Assembly: GCA_016205965.1 (NCBI GenBank)
Contig: JACQSM010000075.1
Location: 1 to 13,698 of the forward strand
Direction: 5' to 3'
DNA length: 13,698 nucleotides
Origin: Candidatus Uhrbacteria bacterium
Lineage (GTDB): Bacteria; Patescibacteriota; Patescibacteriia; SG8-24
Made by a program: the position numbers and the translations under genes. The notes under the pieces were generated by a model. It was not told the DNA's origin and ran no database searches. It saw only the letters and a program-made list of their open reading frames with translations. Shown here in pieces: positions 1 to 6,900 of the stretch (its first letter is position 1; each line of letters opens with the position of its first letter).

Positions 1-2
1 CC

Positions 3-911
3 GTCAGCTGGGCCAAGAAGCGCGGTGCCAAGATCGTCGCCTGCGCCTCGACCGGCAACACCTCGGCCTCGGTCGCGTCCTATGCGGCCGCCGCCGGCCT
101 GCCGGCGATGATTCTGGTGGCCGAAGGCAAGACGGCGATCGGCAAGATTTCGCAGTCGCTGGCCTACGGCGCCAAAACCGTCATGATCCGCGGCGACTTT
201 GACGCTGCCATGGCTCTGGTGATGCAGGCCCGCCAACGCCTCGGTCTGGCGCTCATGAACTCGGTCAATCCGTTCCGCCTCGAGGGCCAGAAGACCATCA
301 TCTGGGAGGCGCTCGAGCAGCTCGACTGGGATCCGCCCGACTGGATCGTGGTGCCCGGGGGCAACCTCGGCAACGCCTCGGCCTTCGGCAAGGCGCTGCG
401 GGAAGCGTTCGATCTTGGCCTGATCCGCAAGGTGCCGCGTCTGGCCGTCATCCAAGCCGCTGGCGCCGATCCGTTCTGCACCGCCTTCGAAAACGTCTGG
501 GCCGCCATGACCCCGGTCAAGGCCGACACGCTGGCCACGGCCATCCGCATCGGCAATCCGGTGAACTACCAGAAGGCCGTCCGGGCCATCAAGTACACCC
601 AAGGCGTCGTCGCCCGAGTGGCCGACCAGGAGATCATGGATGCCAAGGCGGTGCTCGACTCCGACGGCGTCGGCGCCGAACCGGCCTCCTGCGCCACGGT
701 CGCCGGCATCAAGAAGCTGGTGGCCGAGCACAAGATCCGGCAGCATGAGCGCGTTCTGGGGATCCTGACCGGTAATCTGTTGAAAGACGCCGACGCGACC
801 GTCGGCTATCACCGGCAGACGCTCGCCGGTATCACCGCCAGCCGAGCCAACGCCGAGGTGGTCATCGACCCGACCATCGACGAGCTCGAAAAAGTCCTGA
901 TCCGCCCCTGA
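3..911 (+). CDS. thrC: Threonine synthase, 5'-truncated by window edge
   Basis: PLP enzyme that converts O-phosphohomoserine to threonine, the last step of threonine biosynthesis, in the cytoplasm. The open frame runs from base 3 without a start codon, so the gene begins upstream; 302 residues are visible. The fragment opens with the family motif ACASTGNTSAS (phosphate/PLP contact region), followed by NSVNPFRLEGQKT and the VPGGNLGN glycine-rich loop near nt 350-370 that cradles the cofactor phosphate. Its length fits the short (about 350-residue) bacterial ThrC class with roughly 50 residues missing. The PLP-binding lysine, normally in a KDRG-type motif, would lie in the missing part and cannot be checked. 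The internal ATG at 108 is not the start, because strongly conserved ThrC sequence precedes it. The stop codon sits inside the downstream terminator hairpin. Confidence 0.93.
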   Translation, partial: VSWAKKRGAKIVACASTGNTSASVASYAAAAGLPAMILVAEGKTAIGKISQSLAYGAKTVMIRGDFDAAMALVMQARQRLGLALMNSVNPFRLEGQKTIIWEALEQLDWDPPDWIVVPGGNLGNASAFGKALREAFDLGLIRKVPRLAVIQAAGADPFCTAFENVWAAMTPVKADTLATAIRIGNPVNYQKAVRAIKYTQGVVARVADQEIMDAKAVLDSDGVGAEPASCATVAGIKKLVAEHKIRQHERVLGILTGNLLKDADATVGYHRQTLAGITASRANAEVVIDPTIDELEKVLIRP

Positions 912-926
912 CTCGGCGGATTTTTT
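900..926 (+). terminator. Intrinsic terminator of thrC
   Basis: A 7-bp stem (ATCCGCC at 900-906 pairs with GGCGGAT at 915-921) with an 8-base loop runs into a six-T tract ending at 926. The thrC stop codon TGA (909-911) lies in the loop. It separates thrC from the next gene, whose -10 element starts only 9 bases later. Confidence 0.8.
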
Positions 927-931
927 CATTG

Positions 932-940
932 TGCTATACT
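932..940 (+). promoter_or_regulatory. Extended -10 promoter, probably leaderless start
   Basis: TGC-TATACT at 932-940 matches an extended -10 (TGn-TATAAT). There is no good -35, because that position is occupied by the thrC terminator. Exactly eight bases separate TATACT from the ATG at 949, which puts the expected transcription start at or next to the A of the ATG and implies a leaderless message. The same arrangement recurs at 13085-13104. Confidence 0.6.
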
Positions 941-948
941 TTTTTCGT

Positions 949-1266
949 ATGTCCGCCGCGACCCTGACCGCCGAAGTGGCTCAAGAATATCTCCGCGACG
1001 TCGAACCGATGTGGCGGGCTTTTTGGTTTCATCTGCACCTGGTGGCCAAGAATCTCGAAGAGTTCGCCGCCGGCCTGGGCGGGATCGACGATGCGACGTA
1101 TCAGTATCACGTCAGCGGCCAGAAGAACGATCTGGCCCGCTGGGTCCACGAAGTCATCGGCGACAGCGTCTTGGCCAGGCACCTGGCCGGGGCCAAGTCG
1201 AAGGACGAGGCGGCCGACATCGTCGCCGCCAGGCTCGCCGAGCTCAAGGCCTTGACCAAGCATTGA
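949..1266 (+). CDS. Small conserved protein, DUF5752-like
   Basis: A 105-residue soluble protein of unknown function. A frame extends upstream to a GTG at 931, but that GTG overlaps the -10 element, so ATG 949 is chosen. Visible features are an aromatic-rich stretch (MWRAFWFHLHLVAKNLEEFA), a YQYHV segment and a NDLARWVHEVIGD motif followed by LARHLAG. This pattern (helix, then a Tyr/His pair, then N-D-x-A-x-W and V-x-G-D-x-x-L-A) resembles the DUF5752 family from memory. No signal peptide or membrane segment is visible, and the protein is predicted mostly helical. It has its own promoter and lies between two hairpins, so it looks monocistronic. The DUF assignment is tentative; that the gene is real is much surer. 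Confidence 0.75.
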   Translation: MSAATLTAEVAQEYLRDVEPMWRAFWFHLHLVAKNLEEFAAGLGGIDDATYQYHVSGQKNDLARWVHEVIGDSVLARHLAGAKSKDEAADIVAARLAELKALTKH

Positions 1267-1336
1267 CGGATGATCTCGCGCGAATCCCGAAAGAAACGTA
1301 GTATTCATTTCGCTAACTCCTAAGACGTCCGAGTCT

Positions 1337-1354
1337 GGCGGCCTGAAGGCCGCC
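1337..1354 (+). other. Strong hairpin between genes
   Basis: A perfect 7-bp GC-rich inverted repeat (GGCGGCC / GGCCGCC) with a TGAA loop. It lies in the 106-base gap between the DUF5752-like gene and the Cys-rich ORF. It is followed by CTCCAATCTTT rather than a clean T-run, so it is at best a weak terminator; it could also be an RNA stabiliser for the upstream message. Confidence 0.5.
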
Positions 1355-1372
1355 CTCCAATCTTTATAAGAT

Positions 1373-1522
1373 ATGCCCTGCACCGTGTGCGAGCATGATC
1401 ACAACGAAGACGGCAGCTGCGAGTGCGGCTGCGCCGCCGAAGTCGAAATGGAAACGCTCTGCTGGAGCTGCGCCCACGCTTCCCACGAGGGCCGCGAATG
1501 CAAGTGCGGTTGCCCCGGCTAG
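1373..1522 (+). CDS. 49-residue Cys/His-rich protein with duplicated motif
   Basis: A short ORF, ATG 1373 to TAG 1520-1522, with 11 cysteines and 4 histidines in 49 residues. It consists of two copies of an 18-residue unit: C3-x2-C6-x-H8-x-H10 then C16-x-C18-G-C20, and C30-x2-C33-x-H35-x2-H38 then C43-x-C45-G-C47. The spacing of Cys/His ligands strongly suggests two metal-binding sites (zinc or another soft metal), metallothionein- or zinc-knuckle-like. No family is recognised. A TATAAG sequence at 1365-1370 looks like a -10 element but is only two bases from the ATG, so the transcription start is unclear; no Shine-Dalgarno is seen. The stop is one base from the ATG of the exonuclease gene, implying co-translation. 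The conserved duplication argues that the ORF is real rather than chance. Confidence 0.7.
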   Translation: MPCTVCEHDHNEDGSCECGCAAEVEMETLCWSCAHASHEGRECKCGCPG

Positions 1523-1523
1523 T

Positions 1524-2102
1524 ATGCCCAAAGAAATCGTTCTCGACATCGAAACCCAGAACAGTTTCGCCGACGTCGGCAAATACGACCCGACCCTGCT
1601 GAAAGTCTCCCTGGTCGGCGTCTACGTCTCCGCCACCGACACCTACCTCTCGTTTTTGGAACATGAATTGTCCCAGATGTGGCCGCTTCTCGAATCGGCC
1701 GACCGCATCATCGGATACAACATCATCGGCTTCGATTTCCCGGTTCTCAATCAGTACTACGCCGGCGACCTCGGCAAGTTCGCGTCGCTCGACATCATGT
1801 ACGAGATCGAAAAAAAGATCGGCTTCCGGGTCAAGCTCGACGACGTCGCCCAGGCGACGCTCGGCGTCGGAAAATCCGGCCATGGTCTCCAGGCGATCGA
1901 GTTTTTCAGGCGCGGCGAGATCGACAAGCTCCGCGACTATTGTCTGATGGACGTCAAGATCACCAAAGAAGTGTACGAGGCCGGGCTGCGCGAGCGCACC
2001 GTCAAGTACAAGGACCGCGCCGGCAACCTCGTCTCCGTTCCCGTCGACTTCGAACTCAAAAATGAAGGGCGAAAAGCGGTCAATCTGACCATGCCTTTCT
2101 AG
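1524..2102 (+). CDS. DEDDy-type 3'-5' exonuclease (RNase H fold, YprB-like)
   Basis: A 192-residue predicted exonuclease of the DnaQ/RNase H-like superfamily that would trim DNA or RNA 3' ends using two metal ions. The four acidic ligands are visible in order: D8 and E10 in LDIET, D71 in NIIGFDFPVL, and D143 with Tyr139 in YCLMD, the YxxxD form that defines DEDDy enzymes. A GKSGHGL segment and a KxYC-type region before Exo III are typical of the YprB-like branch. A longer upstream in-frame extension exists, but it overlaps the Cys-rich ORF in another frame and lacks conserved sequence, so ATG 1524 is chosen. Start and upstream stop are separated by one base, indicating translational coupling. 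The substrate is not known; the adjacent metal-binding small protein may be a partner. Confidence 0.85.
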   Translation: MPKEIVLDIETQNSFADVGKYDPTLLKVSLVGVYVSATDTYLSFLEHELSQMWPLLESADRIIGYNIIGFDFPVLNQYYAGDLGKFASLDIMYEIEKKIGFRVKLDDVAQATLGVGKSGHGLQAIEFFRRGEIDKLRDYCLMDVKITKEVYEAGLRERTVKYKDRAGNLVSVPVDFELKNEGRKAVNLTMPF

Positions 2103-2169
2103 GCCCCGATCTAGTCAAGCGTCCGAACAGGCCGTAACCACGCGGCCCAAACGAATTATCCACACCTGA

Positions 2170-2185
2170 CCACAATATCTTGTGG
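2170..2185. promoter_or_regulatory. NrdR box 1
   Basis: CCACAATATCTTGTGG, an imperfect palindrome with 6-bp arms. Its ten-base core CAATATCTTG (2173-2182) fits the NrdR consensus core CWATATMTWG completely. It lies 67 bases upstream of nrdJ. NrdR is the ATP-cone repressor of ribonucleotide reductase genes; the regulator itself is not in this window. Confidence 0.82.
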
Positions 2186-2202
2186 TACAGTTGTGTTGGA
2201 TA

Positions 2203-2221
2203 CCACAACATGTAGTTGTGG
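2203..2221. promoter_or_regulatory. NrdR box 2
   Basis: CCACAACATGTAGTTGTGG, with 7-bp arms around a 5-base centre; 8 of 10 bases match the NrdR core. Core-to-core distance from box 1 is 33 bp, about three helical turns, as usual for paired NrdR boxes. The nrdJ promoter must overlap this region, but I see no convincing -35/-10 pair: CATAGT at 2236-2241 is the best -10 candidate. Confidence 0.8.
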
Positions 2222-2252
2222 CCCGTCATAAACAACATAGTAGACAAGCACT

Positions 2253-5200
2253 ATGTCGCCATCCGCTTCTTCTTCTGCCAACCAGGAAATCCGGCGGGCC
2301 GAGGCCGCCAGCGTCGTCTCGACCATTCTCGAACAGATTCCGGACCTCACTAAAGTGAAGAAGGTCAAAAAGCGCGACGGCGGCATCGTCGATTTCGCGC
2401 CCGAGAAGATCGCCGCCGTGCTCGACGCCGCCCTCAAAGAAGGCGGGGTCAGCGACACGCTGATTCTGGCCCGAGCCGTCAGCCAGGCCTGCATGCGCCT
2501 GGAGCGCGAGTTTGACGGCCACACCGTGCCGACGACCGACGACATCACCCGGATCCTGGCCGTGGTCCTGATCGACAACAATTTGCCTTTCGCCATCAAG
2601 CGCCTTTTCGCCGACCGGAGCGCGACCGGCAAGCCGGCGCCGCAGCGCGAGCCCGGCACCGGACTGCGCTTCAAGCGCCGTTTCACCACCTCCGGCACTC
2701 ACCCTTACGACCGCATCGAATGGGAGCTGCGCGATGCCGTCATCACCAACGAGAAAGGCAAGACCGTTTTCGAACAGAAGAACGTCGAAGTGCCCAAGAG
2801 CTGGAGCCAGTCGGCCACCAACATCGTCGTTTCCAAATATTTTCGCGGCCAGATCGGCACGCCCGGGCGCGAGACCTCGGTCAAGCAGATGGTCGACCGC
2901 GTCGCCCAGACGATCGCCGGCTGGGGCCGGACCCAGGCGTACTTCGCGACCGAGGCCGATAGCGACGCCTTCGAAGCCGAATTGACCCATATCCTGGTAA
3001 ATCAGATGGCCGCCTTCAACAGCCCGGTCTGGTTCAACGTCGGCATCAACCCCAAGCCGCAATGCTCGGCCTGTTTCATCAACTCGGTCCGCGACGACAT
3101 GCGTTCGATCCTGAACCTGGCCATGACCGAAGGCATGCTCTTCAAGTACGGCTCGGGTACGGGTTCCAACCTGTCGACGCTGCGGTCTTCAAAGGAACGC
3201 CTGTCGCATTCGAGCGGCAAGTCGTCCGGCCCGGTGTCGTTCATGAAGGGCTATGATGCCTTCGCCGGCGTCATCAAGTCGGGCGGCAAGACGCGGCGGG
3301 CGGCCAAGATGGTCATCCTCAACGTCGATCACCCCGACATTTTGGAGTTCATCGACTGCAAGGCCAAGGAAGAGAAAAAGGCGCACGTCCTCATCGCCAA
3401 CGGCTACGACGCCGCCCTCGACGGCGAGGCCTACAGTTCGATCACGTTCCAGAACGCCAACAACAGCGTCCGGGTGACCGACGAGTTCATGCGGGCCGTG
3501 GCCGAGGACGGCGAGTGGCAGACGCGGGCCGTGACCAACGGTTCGGTCGTCGACACCTACAAGGCCCGCGCCATCATGGAGCACATTTCCAAGGCGGCCT
3601 GGGAGTGCGGCGACCCGGGCATGCAGTACGACTCGACCATCAACCGCTGGAATCCGACGCCGAACTCGGGCCGGATCAACGGGTCTAATCCGTGCAGCGA
3701 ATTCATGTACCTCGATGATACTTCCTGCAACTTGGCGTCGCTCAACCTGATGAAGTTCCGGACCGATGACGGCGGCTTCGATGCCGACGCTTTCAAGCAT
3801 GTCACCGACGTCATCATCACGGCCCAGGAGATGCTGGTCGACAATTCCAGCTATCCGACGCCCTCGATCGAACAGAACAGCTTCGACTTCCGGCCGCTGG
3901 GCATCGGTTACGCCAACCTCGGCGCCCTGCTGATGTCGCGCGGCTTGGCCTACGATTCCGACGAAGGCCGCAACTTTGCCGGCGCCGTGACGGCGCTGCT
4001 TTCGGGCCGGGCGTACTACCAGTCGGCCAAGGTGGCCGAGGCCATGGGTCCGTTCCGCTACTACAAAGTCAACGAGAAGCCGTTCCTGAAAGTCATCGGC
4101 ATGCATCGCGATCACGCCTACGCCGTGCCGGCCAAGGGCGTTCCGTCGAATCTGTTGGAGGCCGCCCGCGAATCCTGGGACAAGGCGCTCGAGGAGGGGA
4201 TGGCCAGCGGCATCCGCAACGCCCAGATTTCGGTCCTGGCGCCGACCGGCACCATCGGCTTCCTGATGGACTGCGACACCACCGGCGTCGAACCCGACAT
4301 CGCCCTCGTCAAATACAAGTGGCTGGTCGGCGGCGGCCTGATGAAGCTGGTCAACGGCACTGTGCCGGAAGCGCTCCATAATCTCGGCTACGACGAAGTC
4401 CAGGCGCGCGAGATCCTCGAGTTCATCGACAAGAACGACACCATCGAGGGCGCGCCGCATCTCAAAAACGAACATCTGGCGGTTTTCGACTGCGCCTTCA
4501 AGCCGGCCAAAGGCAAGCGCACGATCCATTACATGGGCCACATTCGCATGATGGCGGCGGTCCAGCCGTTCATCTCCGGCGCCATTTCGAAGACGGTCAA
4601 CATGCCCCAGAACGCCAGTCCCGAGGAGATCGCCAACGTCTACCTCGAAGGCTGGAAGCTGGGTTTGAAAGCGATCGCCATCTATCGCGACGGCTCCAAG
4701 GGCCAGCAGGTGCTGACGACCTCGGCCGAGCGCAACGACGAGAAGAAGGGCAAAGCTGCCGCTCCAGCGCCGGCCATGGCCGCGGTCGTGACCAAGGAGG
4801 TCATCAAAGAAGTTTACAAACCGCTGCGTCGTCGGCTGCCTGACGAGCGCAAATCGATCACTCATAAGTTCGCCATCGCCGGCCATGAGGGCTATATCAC
4901 CGTCGGCCTGTACTCCGACGGCGCTCCGGGAGAAATTTTCATCCGCATGGCCAAGGGCGGCACGGTCGTCTCCGGCCTGATGGACGCCTTCGCCACCTCG
5001 ACTTCGATCGCGCTCCAGTACGGCGTGCCGCTCAAGGTGCTGGTCAACAAGTTCGCCCACGTCCGCTTTGAACCGGCCGGCATCACCTCGAATCCGTCGA
5101 TCCGCATGGCCAAGTCGATCGTCGACTACATCTTCCGCTGGCTGGCCTCGAAGTTCCTGACGCCCGAAGAGCAGGTTTCCGTCGGCATCAACGGCGCCGT

Positions 5201-5522
5201 CATGACCGAGGCTCACGACGCCGAGGTCGGACCGGCGAATGTTTTAGATGACGGAGCAAGGGACATGCAATATAATGTCAGCTCCTTGCATGTCCCGACG
5301 TCCTCGGGGGCGGTTTCGCCCCCGGGGACCGCCGCCCAGCTTCCCTTCGATGCCAGCGCCGCGGTCCAAGCCGGAGAGCGCACTCGCACCTCGGACGCGC
5401 TGACCATGTCATTCGATCTGCAATCCGACGCGCCCGCCTGCGAAACCTGCGGCGCGATCATGATCCGCTCGGCGGCATGCTACAAATGCATGAACTGCGG
5501 ATCGACGAGCGGCTGCTCTTAG
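2253..5522 (+). CDS. nrdJ: Adenosylcobalamin-dependent (class II) ribonucleotide reductase
   Basis: Reduces ribonucleotides to deoxyribonucleotides with a thiyl radical generated from adenosylcobalamin, without oxygen dependence. 1089 residues, a usual full length for the long NrdJ type. Order: N-terminal ATP-cone (about 38-130, from VKKRDGGIVDFAPEK), ten-stranded catalytic barrel (about 190-840), conserved C-terminal domain (about 855-970), a Pro/Ser-rich linker, then a Cys-rich tail with C1063, C1066, C1076, C1079, C1082 and C1088. Catalytic residues by motif: C481 in NPCSE (radical Cys, with N479 and E483), and redox cysteines C274 (QCSACF) and C492 (TSCNLASLN). APTGTIGF and GHIRMMAAVQPFISGAISKT are family signatures. 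Start ATG 2253 has no Shine-Dalgarno. Two NrdR boxes upstream indicate NrdR control. Two hairpin-forming inverted repeats lie in the linker coding region. The corrinoid adenosyltransferase follows 24 bases downstream. Confidence 0.97.
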   Translation: MSPSASSSANQEIRRAEAASVVSTILEQIPDLTKVKKVKKRDGGIVDFAPEKIAAVLDAALKEGGVSDTLILARAVSQACMRLEREFDGHTVPTTDDITRILAVVLIDNNLPFAIKRLFADRSATGKPAPQREPGTGLRFKRRFTTSGTHPYDRIEWELRDAVITNEKGKTVFEQKNVEVPKSWSQSATNIVVSKYFRGQIGTPGRETSVKQMVDRVAQTIAGWGRTQAYFATEADSDAFEAELTHILVNQMAAFNSPVWFNVGINPKPQCSACFINSVRDDMRSILNLAMTEGMLFKYGSGTGSNLSTLRSSKERLSHSSGKSSGPVSFMKGYDAFAGVIKSGGKTRRAAKMVILNVDHPDILEFIDCKAKEEKKAHVLIANGYDAALDGEAYSSITFQNANNSVRVTDEFMRAVAEDGEWQTRAVTNGSVVDTYKARAIMEHISKAAWECGDPGMQYDSTINRWNPTPNSGRINGSNPCSEFMYLDDTSCNLASLNLMKFRTDDGGFDADAFKHVTDVIITAQEMLVDNSSYPTPSIEQNSFDFRPLGIGYANLGALLMSRGLAYDSDEGRNFAGAVTALLSGRAYYQSAKVAEAMGPFRYYKVNEKPFLKVIGMHRDHAYAVPAKGVPSNLLEAARESWDKALEEGMASGIRNAQISVLAPTGTIGFLMDCDTTGVEPDIALVKYKWLVGGGLMKLVNGTVPEALHNLGYDEVQAREILEFIDKNDTIEGAPHLKNEHLAVFDCAFKPAKGKRTIHYMGHIRMMAAVQPFISGAISKTVNMPQNASPEEIANVYLEGWKLGLKAIAIYRDGSKGQQVLTTSAERNDEKKGKAAAPAPAMAAVVTKEVIKEVYKPLRRRLPDERKSITHKFAIAGHEGYITVGLYSDGAPGEIFIRMAKGGTVVSGLMDAFATSTSIALQYGVPLKVLVNKFAHVRFEPAGITSNPSIRMAKSIVDYIFRWLASKFLTPEEQVSVGINGAVMTEAHDAEVGPANVLDDGARDMQYNVSSLHVPTSSGAVSPPGTAAQLPFDASAAVQAGERTRTSDALTMSFDLQSDAPACETCGAIMIRSAACYKCMNCGSTSGCS
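5260..5296 (+). repeat. Inverted repeat inside the nrdJ linker (11-bp arms)
   Basis: GGGACATGCAA (5260-5270) and its perfect reverse complement TTGCATGTCCC (5286-5296) flank a 15-base spacer containing TATAAT. It falls in the low-complexity linker between the conserved C-terminal domain and the Cys tail of NrdJ, where the protein tolerates insertion. Confidence 0.8.
5300..5329 (+). repeat. Second hairpin inside the nrdJ linker (13-bp stem)
   Basis: Bases 5300-5312 pair with 5317-5329 over 13 positions (one G-U wobble) around a GTTT loop, a very stable GC-rich stem. It starts three bases after the first inverted repeat. There is no T-run, so it is not an intrinsic terminator; it may slow ribosomes or polymerase, or mark an inserted palindromic element. 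Confidence 0.78.
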
Positions 5523-5546
5523 TCCGCTGTTGGCAACGCAACGGAT

Positions 5547-6101
5547 ATGACCGTCCCCAAGAGCCGCGGCCTCCTTCAGGTCTACACCGGCGACGGCAAA
5601 GGAAAGACGACCGCCAGTTTGGGCGTGGCCATTCGGGCCGCGGCCCGGAAGATGAAAGTGGCCATCGTCTACTTCGACAAAGGCGGCGAGCACTATTCCG
5701 AACGCCGCATCCTCGAGCAGCGCTTCAGCGGCGAGATCGATTTTTGGGCCACCGGCCTGGATCGCATCGATCCGGCCAACGGACGCTTCCGCTTCGGCGT
5801 GCTCGACGAGGATCGGGTCGAAGCCCAGCGCGGCCTCGAGATCGTCCAGGCGTTGTTCGATGCCGGCAGCCACGACCTGGTGATTCTCGATGAGATCAAC
5901 ACCACCGTCAGCCTGGGCATGCTGGCCGAAGACGACGTTCTCGACACGCTGGCGCTCAAACCTGAAATCATGGAAGTGGTCCTGACCGGCCGCAACGCGC
6001 CCGATTCGTTCATCGAGCACGCCGATCTGGTCAGCGAGATGCAGCTTATCAAGCATTATTTCTATCACGGCGTCCCGGCTCGGGAGGGTATTGATTTTTA
6101 A
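5547..6101 (+). CDS. cobO: Corrinoid (cob(I)alamin) adenosyltransferase, CobA/CobO/BtuR type
   Basis: Transfers the 5'-deoxyadenosyl group of ATP to cob(I)alamin or a related corrinoid, giving adenosylcobalamin. 184 residues, usual for the family. The P-loop is GDGKGKTT at residues 15-22 (first Gly of the family VYTGDGKGKTT motif at 15), the Walker-B-like acidic pair is D115-E116 in VILDEIN, and the C-terminal half has the VVLTGRNAP motif and the ADLVSEM segment conserved in CobA/BtuR. It lies 24 bases after nrdJ in the same direction and most likely shares its NrdR-controlled transcript, so the operon links the B12-dependent reductase with the enzyme that makes its cofactor. No corrin-ring synthesis genes are nearby, which fits salvage, but the window is too short to be sure. 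No clear Shine-Dalgarno. Confidence 0.95.
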   Translation: MTVPKSRGLLQVYTGDGKGKTTASLGVAIRAAARKMKVAIVYFDKGGEHYSERRILEQRFSGEIDFWATGLDRIDPANGRFRFGVLDEDRVEAQRGLEIVQALFDAGSHDLVILDEINTTVSLGMLAEDDVLDTLALKPEIMEVVLTGRNAPDSFIEHADLVSEMQLIKHYFYHGVPAREGIDF

Positions 6102-6106
6102 CCACT

Positions 6107-6286
6107 ATGACCGGCAAACTCGAGTGCCCGTTTTGCAAACACGTCCAGGAGAAGGAGATTCCCGAGGATGTCTGTCTGCCGTTTTATGTTTGCGCCAAGT
6201 GTGGTAACAAGGTCATGGCCCAGGACAAGTGCTGCGTCTTCTGCCAGTACGGCGACAAGCCCTGCCCGATGGGCCACGAGGACTGA
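6107..6286 (+). CDS. GDCCVxC-type small zinc-binding protein
   Basis: A 59-residue ORF, ATG 6107 to TGA 6284-6286. It holds C7-x2-C10 (CPFC), C23, C29-x2-C32 (CAKC), C42-C43-x2-C46 (CCVFC) and C53. The order CPxC, then LPFYxCxxC, then CCVFCxYGxxxCP is that of the GDCCVxC domain family of small proteins, with the usual Gly-Asp before the Cys pair replaced by Asp-Lys. Biochemical role is not established; four Cys pairs suggest zinc or another thiophilic metal. It starts 5 bases after the cobO stop and its TGA directly abuts the ATG of the NUDIX gene, so it is the third gene of the nrdJ operon. Too short for many gene callers but supported by family resemblance and tight coupling on both sides. 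Confidence 0.88.
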   Translation: MTGKLECPFCKHVQEKEIPEDVCLPFYVCAKCGNKVMAQDKCCVFCQYGDKPCPMGHED

Positions 6287-6784
6287 ATGACACGGAAAAT
6301 TTCTTACGAACGGGTTCATTCCGCGACCAAGACCGTCACTTTCGAGTCCGCCCCTTCTTCGGCATTCGTCGATCGCCAGTCGGCCGCCGGTTTTTTGCGC
6401 GACCGCCGCGGCCGCATCCTGGTGGTTGCAACCTACAACCGCGGATTGTTCGAGGTCCCCGGCGGTTTGATAGATCCCGGCGAGGATGATCGGACGACTG
6501 TGGCCCGCGAATTTGAGGAAGAAGTCGGCCTGGTCGTGAAGGCGGGTGAGTTTGTAACCTCGGGCGTCAGCTACTTTTCCTGGGACGACAGCCGGCCGTA
6601 CCGTTGTTTCCGCCGCTACTACGAAGTCGAGCGTCTGGGCGGCCGCCTCAAGTCGAACGGCGACGGCCATGACACGCTCGGGGCGCAGTGGCTGCGACCG
6701 GACCAGCTCAACGCCGGCAATACCCTCGATTTTATCCTCAAGGTCTTGCCGGCCTACCGGCGATTTCTTCGGAGGCGTCCTTAA
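6287..6784 (+). CDS. NUDIX hydrolase
   Basis: Hydrolyses a nucleoside diphosphate linked to another moiety; the substrate is not predictable from sequence. 165 residues with a perfect Nudix box at residues 60-82: G60-x5-E66-x7-R74-E75-F-E-E78-E79-V-G81-L. The Glu cluster binds Mg2+. The strands before (AAGFLRDRRGRILVV) and after complete the usual fold, and an SYFSWDDSRPYRCFRRYY segment probably contributes substrate contacts. ATG 6287 follows the previous stop with no gap. As the last gene of the nrdJ-cobO block it may clean up damaged or excess nucleotides, but this is only context. Its TAA lies in the loop of the operon terminator. Confidence 0.93.
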   Translation: MTRKISYERVHSATKTVTFESAPSSAFVDRQSAAGFLRDRRGRILVVATYNRGLFEVPGGLIDPGEDDRTTVAREFEEEVGLVVKAGEFVTSGVSYFSWDDSRPYRCFRRYYEVERLGGRLKSNGDGHDTLGAQWLRPDQLNAGNTLDFILKVLPAYRRFLRRRP

Positions 6785-6797
6785 AACGCCTCTTTTT
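6772..6797 (+). terminator. Intrinsic terminator of the nrdJ operon
   Basis: GAGGCGT (6772-6778) pairs with ACGCCTC (6786-6792) around a 7-base loop that contains the NUDIX stop codon, followed by five T residues (6793-6797). Confidence 0.88.
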
Positions 6798-6820
6798 CGT
6801 CTGGTTTTTGGCTTAAAATG

Positions 6821-6849
6821 TTGACATGAGCGCGGATTTCATGTATCCT
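6821..6849 (+). promoter_or_regulatory. Sigma70-type promoter of the S8 protease gene
   Basis: Perfect -35 TTGACA (6821-6826), exact 17-bp spacer, -10 TATCCT (6844-6849). The predicted start near 6856 gives a leader of about 45 bases with a consensus Shine-Dalgarno AAGGAGG at 6889-6895, five bases before the ATG. Confidence 0.82.
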
Positions 6850-6900
6850 GCGCTTGCTCACTGACAAAGGTCCCGCTACGGGGCCATCAAGGAGGCCATC

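Noticed and set aside
1395..1523. Longer N-terminus for the exonuclease starting at 1395
   Set aside because: The extension is Ala/Lys-rich without conserved residues and is the shadow of the Cys/His-rich ORF in another frame.
3189..5216. 675-residue open frame on the minus strand opposite nrdJ
   Set aside because: No recognisable domain and it lies exactly antisense to strongly conserved NrdJ sequence; long antisense frames are expected in GC-rich genes.
5271..5276. TATAAT inside nrdJ as an internal promoter for cobO
   Set aside because: No -35 at 16-18 bp and no TGn extension; it lies 270 bases before cobO in the loop of an inverted repeat.
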